Part shown: piece after piece, positions 19,149 through 27,974 of the stretch
Layout of the letters: every line of letters begins with the position of its first letter
How positions within the stretch are numbered: the first letter of the stretch is position 1
Position numbers and translations under genes: made by a program
Notes under the pieces: generated by a model
The model's database searches: none
Seen by the model: the letters and a program-made list of their open reading frames with translations, nothing else
What the model was told of the DNA's origin: nothing
Assembly: GCF_000447755.1 (NCBI RefSeq)
Contig: NZ_AUNE01000043.1
Span: 54,728-118,727 of the forward strand
Direction: 5' to 3'
From: Bacteriovorax sp. BSW11_IV
Lineage (GTDB): Bacteria > Bdellovibrionota > Bacteriovoracia > Bacteriovoracales > Bacteriovoracaceae
DNA length: 64,000 nucleotides

Positions 19149-20280
19149 AGAAGTTTTTAACGTTAATTCTATTTCTTTAATGGCCGATCATCTTTTATTT
19201 GTTGATAGTAAATTTGATAGAAAGGCCTTTCTAAAATACTGTCTCCAAGATATTTCAACAAAAGAACTTAAAGAGAGGGTGGTCACTATTAGTGAGGCCA
19301 TCTCTTTATATGTTTCTGGAGACTTTGGAAAACAAGTTTCAACATTAGTGGCCACTCTTAAAAATGAAGAGGATCACATTGATAATAATTGGACTGGTAA
19401 AGATGCAACTAAGTCATTTGGGATAAGTGGATTTCTCGTGTGGCCCTACACTCACTTTATCGAAAAAAATGGTCTCGCATTCTTTGATCTATCTCTAGAT
19501 GCTCTTAAAGAGATGACCTCTCGTTTTACAAGTGAATTTGCCATCCGAGAATTTTTGCATAACGATTATGAAGAAACCATGACTTTATTATTGTCGTGGA
19601 TTGATGATGAAAATCATCATGTGCGTCGCCTTGTTAGTGAGGGGACAAGACCTTCATTGCCGTGGGCACGAAAAGTTTTGGCCTTAAGTCAAAATGTTGA
19701 TTTTCATCTGCAATTTTTAGAAAGACTTCTTAATGATCCTTCTGAGTATGTTCGAAAAAGTGTTTCGAATCATCTCAATGACCTCTCAAAAATTGATTCA
19801 GATAAGGTGATTTCATTTTGTGAACAGCATTGGATATCATCATCAATTGAACGTAAAAAGTTAATCCGTCATGGTCTAAGAACTCTTTTAAAAAAAGGAC
19901 ATGTAAGGGCACTTGCCATTATCGGGCATAAGCAAAATATTGCTCTCACAGTATCTAAAGCGAGTTTAGATAAATCCTCTTTAGTGCTAGGAGGAGAGTT
20001 AAACCTCGAGTTCTCAATTGTATTAAATGAGAGTAGTTCTGAGACAGCATTGATTGATTATGTTCTTCATTTGCCGCGAAAAAATGGAGAATATTCGCAA
20101 AAAGTCTTCAGGTTAAAAGAACTTCTTTTGAGGCCAAATGAGCTCACTTTTGTTACAAAAAAGATATCGATTAAACCTATTACTACACGCACATACTACG
20201 AGGGAGCTCACCATATTGAACTTGTAGTTAACGGTCGGTCATATGATAAACTGACCTTTGATTTGCGTTTGAAAAAATAG
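19135..20280 (+). CDS. AlkC-like DNA alkylation repair protein
   Basis: A 381-residue all-helical HEAT-like-repeat protein resembling the AlkC/AlkD family of 3-methyladenine DNA glycosylases. Supporting segments are FAIREFLHNDYEETM, the DDENHHVRRLVSEGTRPSLPW region near 160-180 and NDPSEYVRKSVSNHLND near 200. In this family the enzyme removes alkylated purines without base flipping. The last roughly 120 residues form a beta-rich domain, as in AlkC proteins with an Ig-like domain. It overlaps the preceding reductase gene by 14 bases and is followed 15 bases later by a DUF2799 lipoprotein gene. Confidence 0.78.
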   Translation: MEPFKEVFNVNSISLMADHLLFVDSKFDRKAFLKYCLQDISTKELKERVVTISEAISLYVSGDFGKQVSTLVATLKNEEDHIDNNWTGKDATKSFGISGFLVWPYTHFIEKNGLAFFDLSLDALKEMTSRFTSEFAIREFLHNDYEETMTLLLSWIDDENHHVRRLVSEGTRPSLPWARKVLALSQNVDFHLQFLERLLNDPSEYVRKSVSNHLNDLSKIDSDKVISFCEQHWISSSIERKKLIRHGLRTLLKKGHVRALAIIGHKQNIALTVSKASLDKSSLVLGGELNLEFSIVLNESSSETALIDYVLHLPRKNGEYSQKVFRLKELLLRPNELTFVTKKISIKPITTRTYYEGAHHIELVVNGRSYDKLTFDLRLKK

Positions 20281-20295
20281 AACAAGGAGAGATTC

Positions 20296-20847
20296 TTGAA
20301 GTTATATATTGCACTCTTATCTTTCTCTCTTTTAACTGGTTGTGCTTCTTTATCTGAATCTGCTTGTAAAGAAGGTCAATGGGAAGAAATTGGACTTGCC
20401 GATGGTCACAAAGGCGAAAAAGTAGATGTTATTCACTCACACATTAACTCGTGTTCTGAATATGGTATTAGTCTTGATACCAAATTATACAGAAGGGGTT
20501 ATGATAAAGGTTTGCGCTTTTTCTGCAATCCTGATAAGGCCTTCGATTTAGGGTATTCTGGACAAGAGTATAATAACGTTTGTACCAATAAAAAATTCAA
20601 TACTGAGTATCAATTAGGATTTGAGATCCATAATATTTCAAAAGAAATTGAACGTATTAGTGTTGAAATTGAGCGCTTAAAGGTTGATCTAGAAGGTGCC
20701 AATTCAAATGGTTTTGCAAGTAACAAGCAAACTCTAAGAAAAGAGATAAAAATTTTAAAATATAAAAGATCACAATTAAAAAATAAACTTGTTCTTCTTA
20801 CTGTTAAGTCAGGTCGTAAGCTAGAAAATTTAGTAGATTACTTCTAA
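20296..20847 (+). CDS. DUF2799-type lipoprotein
   Basis: A 183-residue predicted lipoprotein with lipobox LTGC (Cys16). The mature N-terminal part (WEEIGLADGHKG, then YRRGYDKGLRFFC and AFDLGYSGQEY) matches my recall of DUF2799 proteins, which are envelope-associated and uncharacterised. A coiled-coil follows (about 115-175). A TTG start is used with AAGGAGAG ahead of it. It ends the aldo/keto reductase operon, and its stop codon overlaps the stop of the converging gene (CTAA at 20844-20847). Confidence 0.78.
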   Translation: MKLYIALLSFSLLTGCASLSESACKEGQWEEIGLADGHKGEKVDVIHSHINSCSEYGISLDTKLYRRGYDKGLRFFCNPDKAFDLGYSGQEYNNVCTNKKFNTEYQLGFEIHNISKEIERISVEIERLKVDLEGANSNGFASNKQTLRKEIKILKYKRSQLKNKLVLLTVKSGRKLENLVDYF

Positions 20848-21665
20848 TCTATTTTCTTAGTCAGTGGAAAAAACTGGAGGTTGAGTTGAAAGACTTCATC
20901 TCCAGGATTCACTTCAAATTTTTCACTGAATTTAATTTGAAAATCACGAATAAATTCTTTCATCTGCGCAAGCTGAGTTTTATCTACTGTTAAAGTTGAA
21001 GCATGAAAGGCCCTTTGATCAATAGGTAACTCAAAAGCATCTTTTGAACTCTCTAAAAGATCATGATGATATTGCCTTGCATGAGTGCGATTGATTTCTG
21101 TTTTTGGAACAATGGTACCAAGAGGAGCTAGGCCATTTTCTGTTTCTTCAATGACACCTTCTTTTTTCATTTGCTCGACAATTTTCAATGCAAGCTCAGG
21201 TGTAATTTTACTCTTTAGTCTTTGCGCCATCCATTCAGGATCGTTTTTAAAATCCTTAAGCTGAGTCATCTCTCTTAAAGCATATGAGGCCCAGTTAAAG
21301 ATAAGATCGATCTTATCTTCAGTGATTCCTTTTAGGTCTTTAATCTCTTGTGATTGCTCAAGCATTAAAACAACATAAGAGGGGTCATCTTTTGCAGATT
21401 TTTGAATTTTTACAAGCTCTCTAAAGTATCGCTCTTCTTTTTCATTAAAGTTGTAGTATTTGCACAATTTATCAATGATGCCTTTTCCAGCATGGCGCTG
21501 CCCATTGATGATCATCGTAACTGCTGAAACAGAGTTTAGGCCTAATTGTTTGGCCCACATTCCATAAGACCAATTACCTGATTGCGACTTCTTTTCCTCA
21601 AATTTGTCTTTGAGAAATTCACGATAATCGGAGTAGTTGAGAATATTTATTTCTTTTTGGTCCAT
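20844..21665 (-). CDS. TIGR02147 family protein
   Basis: A 273-residue member of the TIGR02147 family. It carries the full diagnostic N-terminus (NYSDYREFLKDKFEEKK, then MWAKQLGLNSVSAVTMIING as helix-turn-helix), the middle domain and the terminal LNLQFFPLTK strand. DNA binding is suggested by the helix-turn-helix but the family's role is not established. It has AGGTG before its ATG, is monocistronic, and converges on a lipoprotein gene with overlapping stops and no terminator between them. Confidence 0.88.
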   Translation of the reverse strand: MDQKEINILNYSDYREFLKDKFEEKKSQSGNWSYGMWAKQLGLNSVSAVTMIINGQRHAGKGIIDKLCKYYNFNEKEERYFRELVKIQKSAKDDPSYVVLMLEQSQEIKDLKGITEDKIDLIFNWASYALREMTQLKDFKNDPEWMAQRLKSKITPELALKIVEQMKKEGVIEETENGLAPLGTIVPKTEINRTHARQYHHDLLESSKDAFELPIDQRAFHASTLTVDKTQLAQMKEFIRDFQIKFSEKFEVNPGDEVFQLNLQFFPLTKKID

Positions 21666-21822
21666 TTTTCACCTGTTTAGACTCTTATCGGATCATAGTT
21701 ATGCCGCCTTAGCTTTTTTTCACATTTTCTGTGAAGGGATTTTACCCTAAACATTTTTCAAGGGCCTTGCAAAGATGGGTGTCCCATTCTACAACTAGCT
21801 TCTCTAAAGAGGGGGAATTACT

Positions 21823-22302
21823 ATGATTAGGCTAATTTTAGCAGTGCTTTTTACCTTAAATTTTACTGTTCAAAACGTCAAGGCCGACAGCCAGGTCGTG
21901 TATAATTGTGCCAATACTTCTGGTATCTATGGCGATTCTCAAGTCGTTTACAATCTTGGTAATTTCGGAGTGAGTGAAGAAATTTACTGTCAGCTTCGTG
22001 ATCTTATTATTGATACTCTCGTTAACCAGTGTGGTGATGCTCTTAATTTTGGGAAAGAAGTTGTTCTTAAAAACTTCAAAGTAAGTAGCAAGATTGCAAA
22101 GAAAGGTTTGGGAGTAAAAGAATTCCAAATGGATCTTGAAATTAAATTAGAAAGACCAGTTGTAGAAGGTTCTTCTAATCTTGTGAGAAAGTCTCTTTCT
22201 CTAGAAAAAATTAAAATTAAATTCGAAAGTGAAGATTCGATAAAGCCTACACTGGATAATCTCAAAGTTGTTGATATCTCTTCCAGTGGTGTGTGTAAGT
22301 AG
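21823..22302 (+). CDS. Secreted protein of unknown function
   Basis: A 159-residue exported protein with a signal peptide (1-21, ending VKA) and a strong AGAGGGGGAA ribosome site. The mature N-terminus repeats DSQVVYN twice (about 22-28 and 37-43), and three or four cysteines (in YNCAN, IYCQL, QCGD, GVCK) suggest disulphides. The size and strong site suggest an abundant periplasmic protein. Family not recognised. Confidence 0.72.
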   Translation: MIRLILAVLFTLNFTVQNVKADSQVVYNCANTSGIYGDSQVVYNLGNFGVSEEIYCQLRDLIIDTLVNQCGDALNFGKEVVLKNFKVSSKIAKKGLGVKEFQMDLEIKLERPVVEGSSNLVRKSLSLEKIKIKFESEDSIKPTLDNLKVVDISSSGVCK

Positions 22303-22303
22303 G

Positions 22304-22349
22304 TTTTGATGAGGCAGAGGACGTGGATGGTTTTCTGCCTCGTTCAAAA
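22304..22349. terminator. Candidate bidirectional terminator
   Basis: GAGGCAGA (22311-22318) pairs with TCTGCCTC (22334-22341), extended by an outer TTTTGA/TCAAAA pair (22304-22309 with 22344-22349). It lies between convergent genes; the T tracts are short and the loop is 15 bases, so its strength is uncertain. Confidence 0.5.
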
Positions 22350-22826
22350 TCTATGAAAGTCTGGTCGATCTGCTAGATGTTCATTTGAAAGGTAATATTT
22401 CTCTTTCTCGCACTCGATAACAGCACATGGGTGTAATACTTCTAAAAATTCTTCTTTCCCTTCAGGCATACTAAAAGTAACTTTAAAAATATGATTGTTG
22501 TATTCACTATTGGGTGTCGAGCTCAAGTGAATGGTTTTCATTCCCTCGCGATAAGAAGAGAACTCATAACAATTCCATTCTCCCGACGGAGAGAAATTAA
22601 ATTCGAGATATTCATCAGATCCCTTTTTCTTACAAAAGAGCTCAAAACACGTATGTTGCCATAAGTTGTCTGTTGCAATTGGATTTGAAATTGGTGGAGG
22701 GATAATGAGTTCGTCATCACAAATGATCTCATAGTGGCAAGAGATTAATTCATGACCAAGATCAATATCAAAGTAAATCGTAGGCCCTTTTTTATTAGAA
22801 AAGGGCCTTAAAAGTATTTTTTTCAT
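22344..22826 (-). CDS. DOMON-like domain protein
   Basis: A 160-residue protein resembling the small DOMON-like family: IPPPISNPIATDNLWQHTCF and ELFCKKKGSDEYLEFNFSPS are its hallmark strands. DOMON folds can bind heme or sugars, but this compact cytoplasmic version has no known role and no signal peptide. Its ATG overlaps the slipin stop codon by one base (TAATG), so translation is coupled to the slipin gene. Confidence 0.75.
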   Translation of the reverse strand: MKKILLRPFSNKKGPTIYFDIDLGHELISCHYEIICDDELIIPPPISNPIATDNLWQHTCFELFCKKKGSDEYLEFNFSPSGEWNCYEFSSYREGMKTIHLSSTPNSEYNNHIFKVTFSMPEGKEEFLEVLHPCAVIECEKEKYYLSNEHLADRPDFHRF

Positions 22827-23581
22827 TACTTTTTGTTGTTAAGAATTCCAGTTAAGAAATCAACAGGTAGTGGGAAGAAAGTAGTTGTCTTACCATCTCC
22901 TGCAGAGATCTCTCTCATTGTATCAAGGTAGCGAAGAGTGATGGCATTTTGTTGCTCATTTAGTATCTTTGCGGCCTCTGCTAATTTGTATGATGCTTCT
23001 AATTCACCTTGAGCAGAAATAACTTTTGCTCTTTTGTCTCTTTCTGCTTCGGCCTGTTTTGCCATTGCTCTTTGCATTTCAATGGGTAGATCAATTGCCT
23101 TAACTTCTACTGCAGTAACTTTGATACCCCATGGTTCTGTCTGTTCGTCAAGAATGACTTGAAGTTTTGAATTGATTTTATCTCTTTGTGAAAGAATCTC
23201 ATCAAGTTCGAATTGGCCAATAACAGAGCGAAGAGTTGTTTGTGCGATTTGTGCAGTCGCGGCCCAGTAATCCTCGATGGCGATAATGGCCTTTTCTGGG
23301 TCTTCAACTCTAAAGTAAACGACTCCGTTAACTTTCAAAGTCACGTTATCTTTAGAAATAATATCCTGCGAAGGGATATCCATTGTAACTGTTCTTAAAT
23401 CTATTCTTCTCATCTTCTCAATACCAGGAATGAGAATGATTAGGCCCGGTCCTCTTATTCCTGTTAAGCGCCCTAGGCGAAAGACCACCGCTCTTTCATA
23501 TTCAGTGAGAATTTTGATTGTGTTGGCGATTAAAATAATAATAATGAAGAGAAACGGTAACATCGTCATAAGTTTTTCCAT
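22826..23581 (-). CDS. Slipin, SPFH/Band 7 membrane protein
   Basis: A 251-residue stomatin-like protein. One N-terminal membrane helix (about 5-25) is followed by the SPFH domain: [40 protein letters not shown] and [20 protein letters not shown]. Slipins form ring-like oligomers that organise membrane microdomains and protease partners. They are commonly paired with an NfeD protein; here an NfeD gene is present but about 5 kb away (28927-30231) and not in the same operon. It is co-transcribed with the DOMON-like gene. Confidence 0.92.
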   Translation of the reverse strand: MEKLMTMLPFLFIIIILIANTIKILTEYERAVVFRLGRLTGIRGPGLIILIPGIEKMRRIDLRTVTMDIPSQDIISKDNVTLKVNGVVYFRVEDPEKAIIAIEDYWAATAQIAQTTLRSVIGQFELDEILSQRDKINSKLQVILDEQTEPWGIKVTAVEVKAIDLPIEMQRAMAKQAEAERDKRAKVISAQGELEASYKLAEAAKILNEQQNAITLRYLDTMREISAGDGKTTTFFPLPVDFLTGILNNKK

Positions 23582-23667
23582 AAAAGCTCCTTTAACTGCG
23601 ATAATTCTATCCCGATGGAAAACTTTTTGGCAAAATAAACAGGATAATTTTTTTTTAAGGAATATTT

Positions 23668-24504
23668 GTGACTAAAAGAAAAGCTCCTCGCAACTTGTGG
23701 CTGCAAAAAAGGCAAAAGCATTTCGAGAAATTTGATCCCAAAAAATTAAAGCGAAGTCTTGAGCTATCGGGAGCGCCAAAGCATGTCTGCGATGATGTTT
23801 ACGGAAGTTTGGAAGATCGCTTAGAGAATAACTTTACAACGAAAAAGCTCCACAATATGGCCTATAGGCTTTTGCATAAGAAGTCTAAAATTGCTGCGGC
23901 CAATTATCATATCAAAAGGGGTGTTGAGGAATTAGGACCAACGGGTTTCCCTTTTGAAATGCTGTGCGCAGAACTTTTACGCATGAAAGGCTTCGATGTA
24001 AAAGTCGGGGTTATAGTGGAAGGGGAGTTCGTTAAGCATGAAGTTGATGTCATTGGAGTAAGGCCCGATTTAACTGTGATGGCCGAGTGTAAGTATCATA
24101 ATTCTCGGGCGCACAAAAATGATATAAAGACAGCACTTTATATCTATGCACGCTCTTTAGACATTAAGAATAATGTTCATTCTTTGAATTTCGATAAATA
24201 CATGATTATTACAAATACTTATTTTTCTAAAGATGCCATTGCTTATGCTGAAGGTGTTGGATTAATCCTGATATCGATGAATCACCCTCACGAATTTAAT
24301 TTAATAGAAAGTATTAGCAAGTATCGTACTTATCCTGTTACTTGTTTAAGAAGTTTGAAAAAAAGCATCGCAAGAGACCTTATTCATCGCAAGATTATTG
24401 TCATTCGCCAATTGAAAAAGCGCAAGAGAGTTCTTGCAGAATACGGACTTGATAAGAGTGAAATTAAAGTGGTGATCGATGAGATCAACCAATTGTTGGC
24501 CTAA
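23668..24504 (+). CDS. ATP-cone plus Mrr-like restriction-fold nuclease
   Basis: A 278-residue protein with a GTG start and AAGGA site. Residues about 12-95 look like an ATP-cone nucleotide-binding domain ([19 protein letters not shown]). Residues about 100-200 look like a PD-(D/E)xK nuclease of the Mrr_cat type: [18 protein letters not shown], catalytic Asp in HEVDVIG and ExK in AECKYHNS. The last part is helical and basic. This fusion suggests a nuclease whose activity responds to ATP or dATP; that is inference. It is followed 19 bases later by a beta-CASP nuclease-like gene in the same operon. Confidence 0.82.
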   Translation: MTKRKAPRNLWLQKRQKHFEKFDPKKLKRSLELSGAPKHVCDDVYGSLEDRLENNFTTKKLHNMAYRLLHKKSKIAAANYHIKRGVEELGPTGFPFEMLCAELLRMKGFDVKVGVIVEGEFVKHEVDVIGVRPDLTVMAECKYHNSRAHKNDIKTALYIYARSLDIKNNVHSLNFDKYMIITNTYFSKDAIAYAEGVGLILISMNHPHEFNLIESISKYRTYPVTCLRSLKKSIARDLIHRKIIVIRQLKKRKRVLAEYGLDKSEIKVVIDEINQLLA

Positions 24505-24523
24505 TGATAGGATTGGAGATGGT

Positions 24524-25852
24524 ATGGAATTAACTTCATATGGTGCCGCCGGTGTTGTGACTGGTTCAAAACACTTACTAACGAGTAAGGGGCTTAATTT
24601 TTTAGTGGATTCTGGTTTATTTCAAGGAGAAGGGGTCGAGAAAAAAAATGAGGATGTTCTGCCTTTTAAGGCCCATGAGATAAAGGCAATTTTTCTTACT
24701 CATGCCCACCTTGATCACTGCGGTTATTTGCCAGTTCTAGTTAAAAGTGGCTTTCACGGAAAAATCTATTGTACTAAGGCCACACGTTCACTTGCCGAAA
24801 TTATTCTCCTAGATTCAGCAAAAATTCAAGAGTATGAGGCCAAAGAGTCACAAACGAAGAAGCATCTTCTCTACGAAGAAGAAGACGTCTTAAGAACGCT
24901 TGATTTTTTCGATACCTGTGATTTTGATAAAACTTATCATTGTGAGCATTTGACGTTTTCTTTCCATACCGCAGGACACGTCTTGGGGGCCGCATTTTTA
25001 AGAGTTGAACTTGAAGGAAAGTCACTGACTTTTTCAGGTGATATTGGGCAGCCTTATGATATGTTAATGCCTTCACCTGCGCCACTTATTCAAACAGACT
25101 ATCTTGTTCTTGAGTCGACGTATGGAGATCGTATTCACAGCAAAGAAAATACCATCAATCATATTGCAAGTGAGTTAAAAGAAGTCATTGCCAATGGTGG
25201 AACTTTGCTTGTGCCGGTCTTTGCCCTTGCTAGATTACAATTGTTCTTGGCCTATTTACATGAAGTCTTTACAATTTATCCTGAGTTAAAAATTGCCGCT
25301 TTTGTAGATAGTCCTATGGGAAGTGCCATGACAAAAGTTTATAAAGATTTTCATTACTTGTTAAGGCCTACGGAAAAAGAGTTTCTCACTTATTTAGAGA
25401 GCGCAAAAATATTAGAATTCTCTAAAGAGACTGAAAAAATGCATAAGATGACAGGCCCTAAAATAATCATCGCTTCAAGTGGAATGATTAGCGGTGGTCG
25501 CATCATGAACCATGTCGAGAGATTGGGGAAATATGAAAGTACCACCATTCTTCTGACAGGATATCAAGGCAAAGGGACTATTGGACGTGAGCTTTTAGAA
25601 GGAGCTCGCGAAATTCGTATCAATGGTCATCGACAAAAGATTAGGGCCAAAGTTTCAATGCTTGAATCTTTATCGGCCCATGCAGATAAAGAGCAACTTT
25701 TGGACTGGGTTCAAACGGCCAGTAAAAATCCACATAAAATCTTTCTTGTTCATGGTGAACCAGAGAGTTTAGGGCCATTTAAAGAGTTCTTGTCTTCAAA
25801 TTTGGAGAGTATAGTCGAAATTAATGCAGAGGGGAAAAGTCAGTCTTTGTAG
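24524..25852 (+). CDS. Metallo-beta-lactamase/beta-CASP hydrolase, RNA-processing type
   Basis: A 442-residue protein of the CPSF-like group of MBL-fold nucleases. I start at the ATG at 24524 (GGAG ahead). Zinc motifs are visible: THAHLDHCGYL, HTAGHVLGAAF, FSGDIGQ; the beta-CASP part has VFALARLQ, DSPMGSAM, SSGMISGGR and the Zn-dependent RNA-hydrolase domain with VHGEPESL. Members cut RNA, though the bacterial short forms are poorly studied. The pairing with an ATP-cone nuclease points to nucleic acid processing. Confidence 0.9.
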   Translation: MELTSYGAAGVVTGSKHLLTSKGLNFLVDSGLFQGEGVEKKNEDVLPFKAHEIKAIFLTHAHLDHCGYLPVLVKSGFHGKIYCTKATRSLAEIILLDSAKIQEYEAKESQTKKHLLYEEEDVLRTLDFFDTCDFDKTYHCEHLTFSFHTAGHVLGAAFLRVELEGKSLTFSGDIGQPYDMLMPSPAPLIQTDYLVLESTYGDRIHSKENTINHIASELKEVIANGGTLLVPVFALARLQLFLAYLHEVFTIYPELKIAAFVDSPMGSAMTKVYKDFHYLLRPTEKEFLTYLESAKILEFSKETEKMHKMTGPKIIIASSGMISGGRIMNHVERLGKYESTTILLTGYQGKGTIGRELLEGAREIRINGHRQKIRAKVSMLESLSAHADKEQLLDWVQTASKNPHKIFLVHGEPESLGPFKEFLSSNLESIVEINAEGKSQSL

Positions 25853-25875
25853 TGCGCGACGTGTCGTTGTGTGAA

Positions 25876-25928
25876 TTGACAATTAATTGACAAAGGGATG
25901 ACTGATTTCTTTAAAAACTTTGTTTTAA
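25876..25928 (+). promoter_or_regulatory. Possible promoter region of small RNA
   Basis: Two TTGACA hexamers (25876-25881 and 25887-25892) lie upstream. The second is 17 bases from TTTAAA (25910-25915, four of six). A second -10 candidate, TTTAAT (25923-25928), lies just ahead of the structured region. Which one is used is not decided by sequence. Confidence 0.4.
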
Positions 25929-25934
25929 TGAAAT

Positions 25935-26104
25935 ACAAGAAAGGGGCGAAGGTATGACATTCCCAAAGTACAACTAGACCATCCCAACCCATAGGTACTT
26001 GTCATGCGTGTTTCTGATTTTCTCTCTCCCATAATAAAGTCCTTCGTCCCTCGCTTATTAGGTTAGTTTAGAAAAAGGGCCAGCTTTTCAAGCTGGCCTT
26101 TTTT
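25935..26104 (+). ncRNA. Candidate structured small RNA
   Basis: A stretch without coding frame that shows nested complementarity. AGGGGCGAAGG (25942-25952) pairs with CCTTCGTCCCT (26041-26051) over 11 bp with one G-U; inside, ATGAC (25954-25958) pairs with GTCAT (26001-26005) and AAGTAC (25966-25971) with GTACTT (25995-26000), leaving a C-rich loop. Unpaired CCC runs occur at 25962-25964, 25983-25985, 25988-25990 and 26028-26030. It ends in a strong terminator (26078-26104). It does not resemble 6S, SRP, tmRNA or RNase P RNA. C-rich loops are typical of small RNAs that pair with ribosome binding sites, which is only a suggestion here. Confidence 0.6.
26078..26104 (+). terminator. Terminator of candidate small RNA
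   Basis: GGCCAGCTT (26078-26086) pairs with AAGCTGGCC (26090-26098) with a 3-base loop, followed by six T. It ends no protein gene directly: the nearest upstream stop codon is about 225 bases away. Confidence 0.9.
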
Positions 26105-26141
26105 ATGCTAGAAATAGATTCAATTTCAAACGGGGGAGCTT

Positions 26142-26534
26142 ATGGATTCAAAAAATTACATTAAAGACGCAATCAAAACTGAGGCCACAAATTTTGAGGC
26201 CATGAATGAGCGTTTAATGAATGATGGTACAAAGAGACTACTTCATGCCGGTATTGGAATCTCAACAGAGGCCGGAGAGGTTCTAGACGCTCTTAAAAAG
26301 CATATTTTCTATGGTAAAGAACTTGATAAGGTAAACCTTGCTGAAGAGCTTGGGGATCTATTTTGGTATATGGCCATTCTTGCTGATGAACTTGGAATTG
26401 AATTTGAATCTGTAATGGATAGAAATATTACGAAACTAAAGGCCCGTTATGGAGAAAAGTTCTCTGAAGAAAAGGCCGAGAAAAGAGACCTAGATAAAGA
26501 AAGAGAAATTCTTGAAGGTCAAAAATTCAACTAA
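26142..26534 (+). CDS. MazG-like nucleotide pyrophosphohydrolase
   Basis: A 130-residue single-domain protein of the all-alpha NTP pyrophosphatase (MazG) superfamily. The metal-binding pattern is present: GISTEAGEVLDALKKHIF with the first Glu pair and LAEELGDLFWYMAILADEL with the EExxD pattern. Enzymes of this type hydrolyse (d)NTPs to monophosphates and clean the nucleotide pool, though substrate choice varies. GGGGGAG precedes the ATG. The last 15 residues are charged and probably flexible. Confidence 0.88.
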   Translation: MDSKNYIKDAIKTEATNFEAMNERLMNDGTKRLLHAGIGISTEAGEVLDALKKHIFYGKELDKVNLAEELGDLFWYMAILADELGIEFESVMDRNITKLKARYGEKFSEEKAEKRDLDKEREILEGQKFN

Positions 26535-26544
26535 TCTTTTTATT

Positions 26545-26571
26545 GAAGCTCATAGCTAGTTTATGAGCTTC
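26545..26571. terminator. Bidirectional terminator
   Basis: GAAGCTCATA (26545-26554) pairs perfectly with TATGAGCTTC (26562-26571) with T-rich sequence on both sides. It ends the MazG-like gene and the converging LysR gene, whose stop codon sits in the loop. Confidence 0.75.
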
Positions 26572-27455
26572 ATATTTTTCTTCAATTCTCGTGCGAGAAA
26601 ATCCATACAAAACTTAATTTTCTGCGTTTTACTAATATCTTTATGGGTAAGAAGCCATAAGTGGCTACCAATGAATTCTTTTGGCCTGAGTACTTGTTTA
26701 AGATTTGGATAGACACTTGTGAAATAAGTTGGAAGAACGGCCAGACCCAGTCCTTCTGCACATAAGCGTGCCATAACGGTCAGATCATCTACGTAGTAGA
26801 TATTTTTTTGTTCCACAATTAATTTATCAAACCACTGCTTTGACAGGAGATGGGAGAAATTATGGTCAAGACATAGGAGCTGATGTCGTGCCAGGTTATC
26901 GAGTATTTTTGTACTTGCAGGTGAGTGTTTCAAGTAATCTTCACTTGCGAAAAGGGCAAATTGAACTTTTCCTAAATTTTTCCCTATTAAATGTTCTGGA
27001 GGAGTTAAGCAAGGCCTAATCGCAATATCTGCCTCTCTTTTTGTTAAGTTAAAAAAACCGGCACTCACTTTGAGATCTATCATGAGATCAGGGGCCGCTG
27101 ATTTTAAATTTGCTAAAATTTTCGGTATCACACTCATGGCCATTGATGATGTCGTTGTAAGTGTTATATTGCCGTGTAGAGAGTCATCAATACCATCAAG
27201 GTAACGGTTAATACCATCCATTCTCTCTTCTAAATCTAGTATTTCTTGTAAAAATTTTTCACCAATTGTTGTCAAGATATAACCGCCAGGAGTGCTGTTG
27301 AAAAATTTTTTATTGGATTTTTCTTCAAAGCTTTTTATTCGGCGATAAACTGTAGTGTGATTACTTTGTAATGCTTTTGCCGCTTGTTGGAGCTTGCCAT
27401 ATTTGGCCAGGGCCAAGAAGAATTTAAGGTCTTCCCAGTTAAGATCGTTGTTCAT
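26556..27455 (-). CDS. LysR family transcriptional regulator
   Basis: A 299-residue regulator. I start at the ATG at 27455 (MNNDLNWEDLKFFLALAKYG) because GGAGC lies ahead and the longer frame adds a non-homologous extension. The helix-turn-helix is KLQQAAKALQSNHTTVYRRI; the effector domain follows (about 90-295). It is divergent from a DoxX-like/NTF2-like pair, the usual arrangement for a LysR regulator and its target, so it probably controls that pair and itself. The N-terminus resembles regulators of the AmpR/GcvA-like branch. Confidence 0.9.
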   Translation of the reverse strand: MNNDLNWEDLKFFLALAKYGKLQQAAKALQSNHTTVYRRIKSFEEKSNKKFFNSTPGGYILTTIGEKFLQEILDLEERMDGINRYLDGIDDSLHGNITLTTTSSMAMSVIPKILANLKSAAPDLMIDLKVSAGFFNLTKREADIAIRPCLTPPEHLIGKNLGKVQFALFASEDYLKHSPASTKILDNLARHQLLCLDHNFSHLLSKQWFDKLIVEQKNIYYVDDLTVMARLCAEGLGLAVLPTYFTSVYPNLKQVLRPKEFIGSHLWLLTHKDISKTQKIKFCMDFLARELKKNMKLIN

Positions 27456-27479
27456 AAATGCAAAGCTCCTTTTGAAATA

Positions 27480-27509
27480 AACACATTCCATAACATATAT
27501 GAACACATT
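27480..27509. promoter_or_regulatory. Putative LysR-site region: direct repeats and palindrome
   Basis: AACACATT occurs at 27480-27487 and 27502-27509, starts 22 bp apart (two helical turns), flanking the palindrome CATATATG (27494-27501). It lies between the divergent LysR and DoxX-like genes, where a LysR regulator would bind. Confidence 0.45.
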
Positions 27510-27542
27510 AAAATGAGCAAATAAAATCATCAAGGAGTTCAA

Positions 27543-27974
27543 ATGAATGATTTATTAGACAAGAAAAATTTAAAAGTTGTATCAGTATTACTCAGAGTTA
27601 TTGTGGCCTCATTATTTCTTGGAGCTGCCCTTATTAAAGTTTCTGGCGGAGTTTCAGGAACTATTGCTTACTACAGTTCTCTGTTTGAAAAATCTATGTT
27701 GCCTATGTTTATGGTCAAGGTGCATGCGAGTGTGGTGATGTTTTTGGAGTTCATACTTGCTTTTTGGCTCATTAGTGGCATTCGTCTAAAAGAAGCATGG
27801 GTGGCCTCTGGGTTGATGCTAATAAGTTTTGCCTTTGGAATGGTTTTTATTCATAAGTTTGATGTGGCATCAGATAATTATTTATATGCGGCCCTTTGTT
27901 GTCTTGGTTTACTTCTTAGCAAATTTGACAATTTCGGTTTACAACAAATTTTAGGAGATCATTCCCATGAATAA
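27543..27974 (+). CDS. DoxX-like membrane protein
   Basis: A 143-residue integral membrane protein with four predicted helices (about 12-30, 55-78, 85-105, 112-128). The layout, with VLLRVIVASLFLGAALIKVSGG near the N-terminus, resembles DoxX/MauE-type proteins linked to redox or thiol homeostasis. AAGGAG precedes the ATG. Its end overlaps the start of the NTF2-like gene by 8 bases. Probably regulated by the divergent LysR protein. Confidence 0.75.
   Translation: MNDLLDKKNLKVVSVLLRVIVASLFLGAALIKVSGGVSGTIAYYSSLFEKSMLPMFMVKVHASVVMFLEFILAFWLISGIRLKEAWVASGLMLISFAFGMVFIHKFDVASDNYLYAALCCLGLLLSKFDNFGLQQILGDHSHE

Noticed and set aside
25942..26051. 6S or SRP RNA
   Set aside because: The structured region is too short for 6S and lacks the large central bubble; the SRP GGAA-loop signature is absent.
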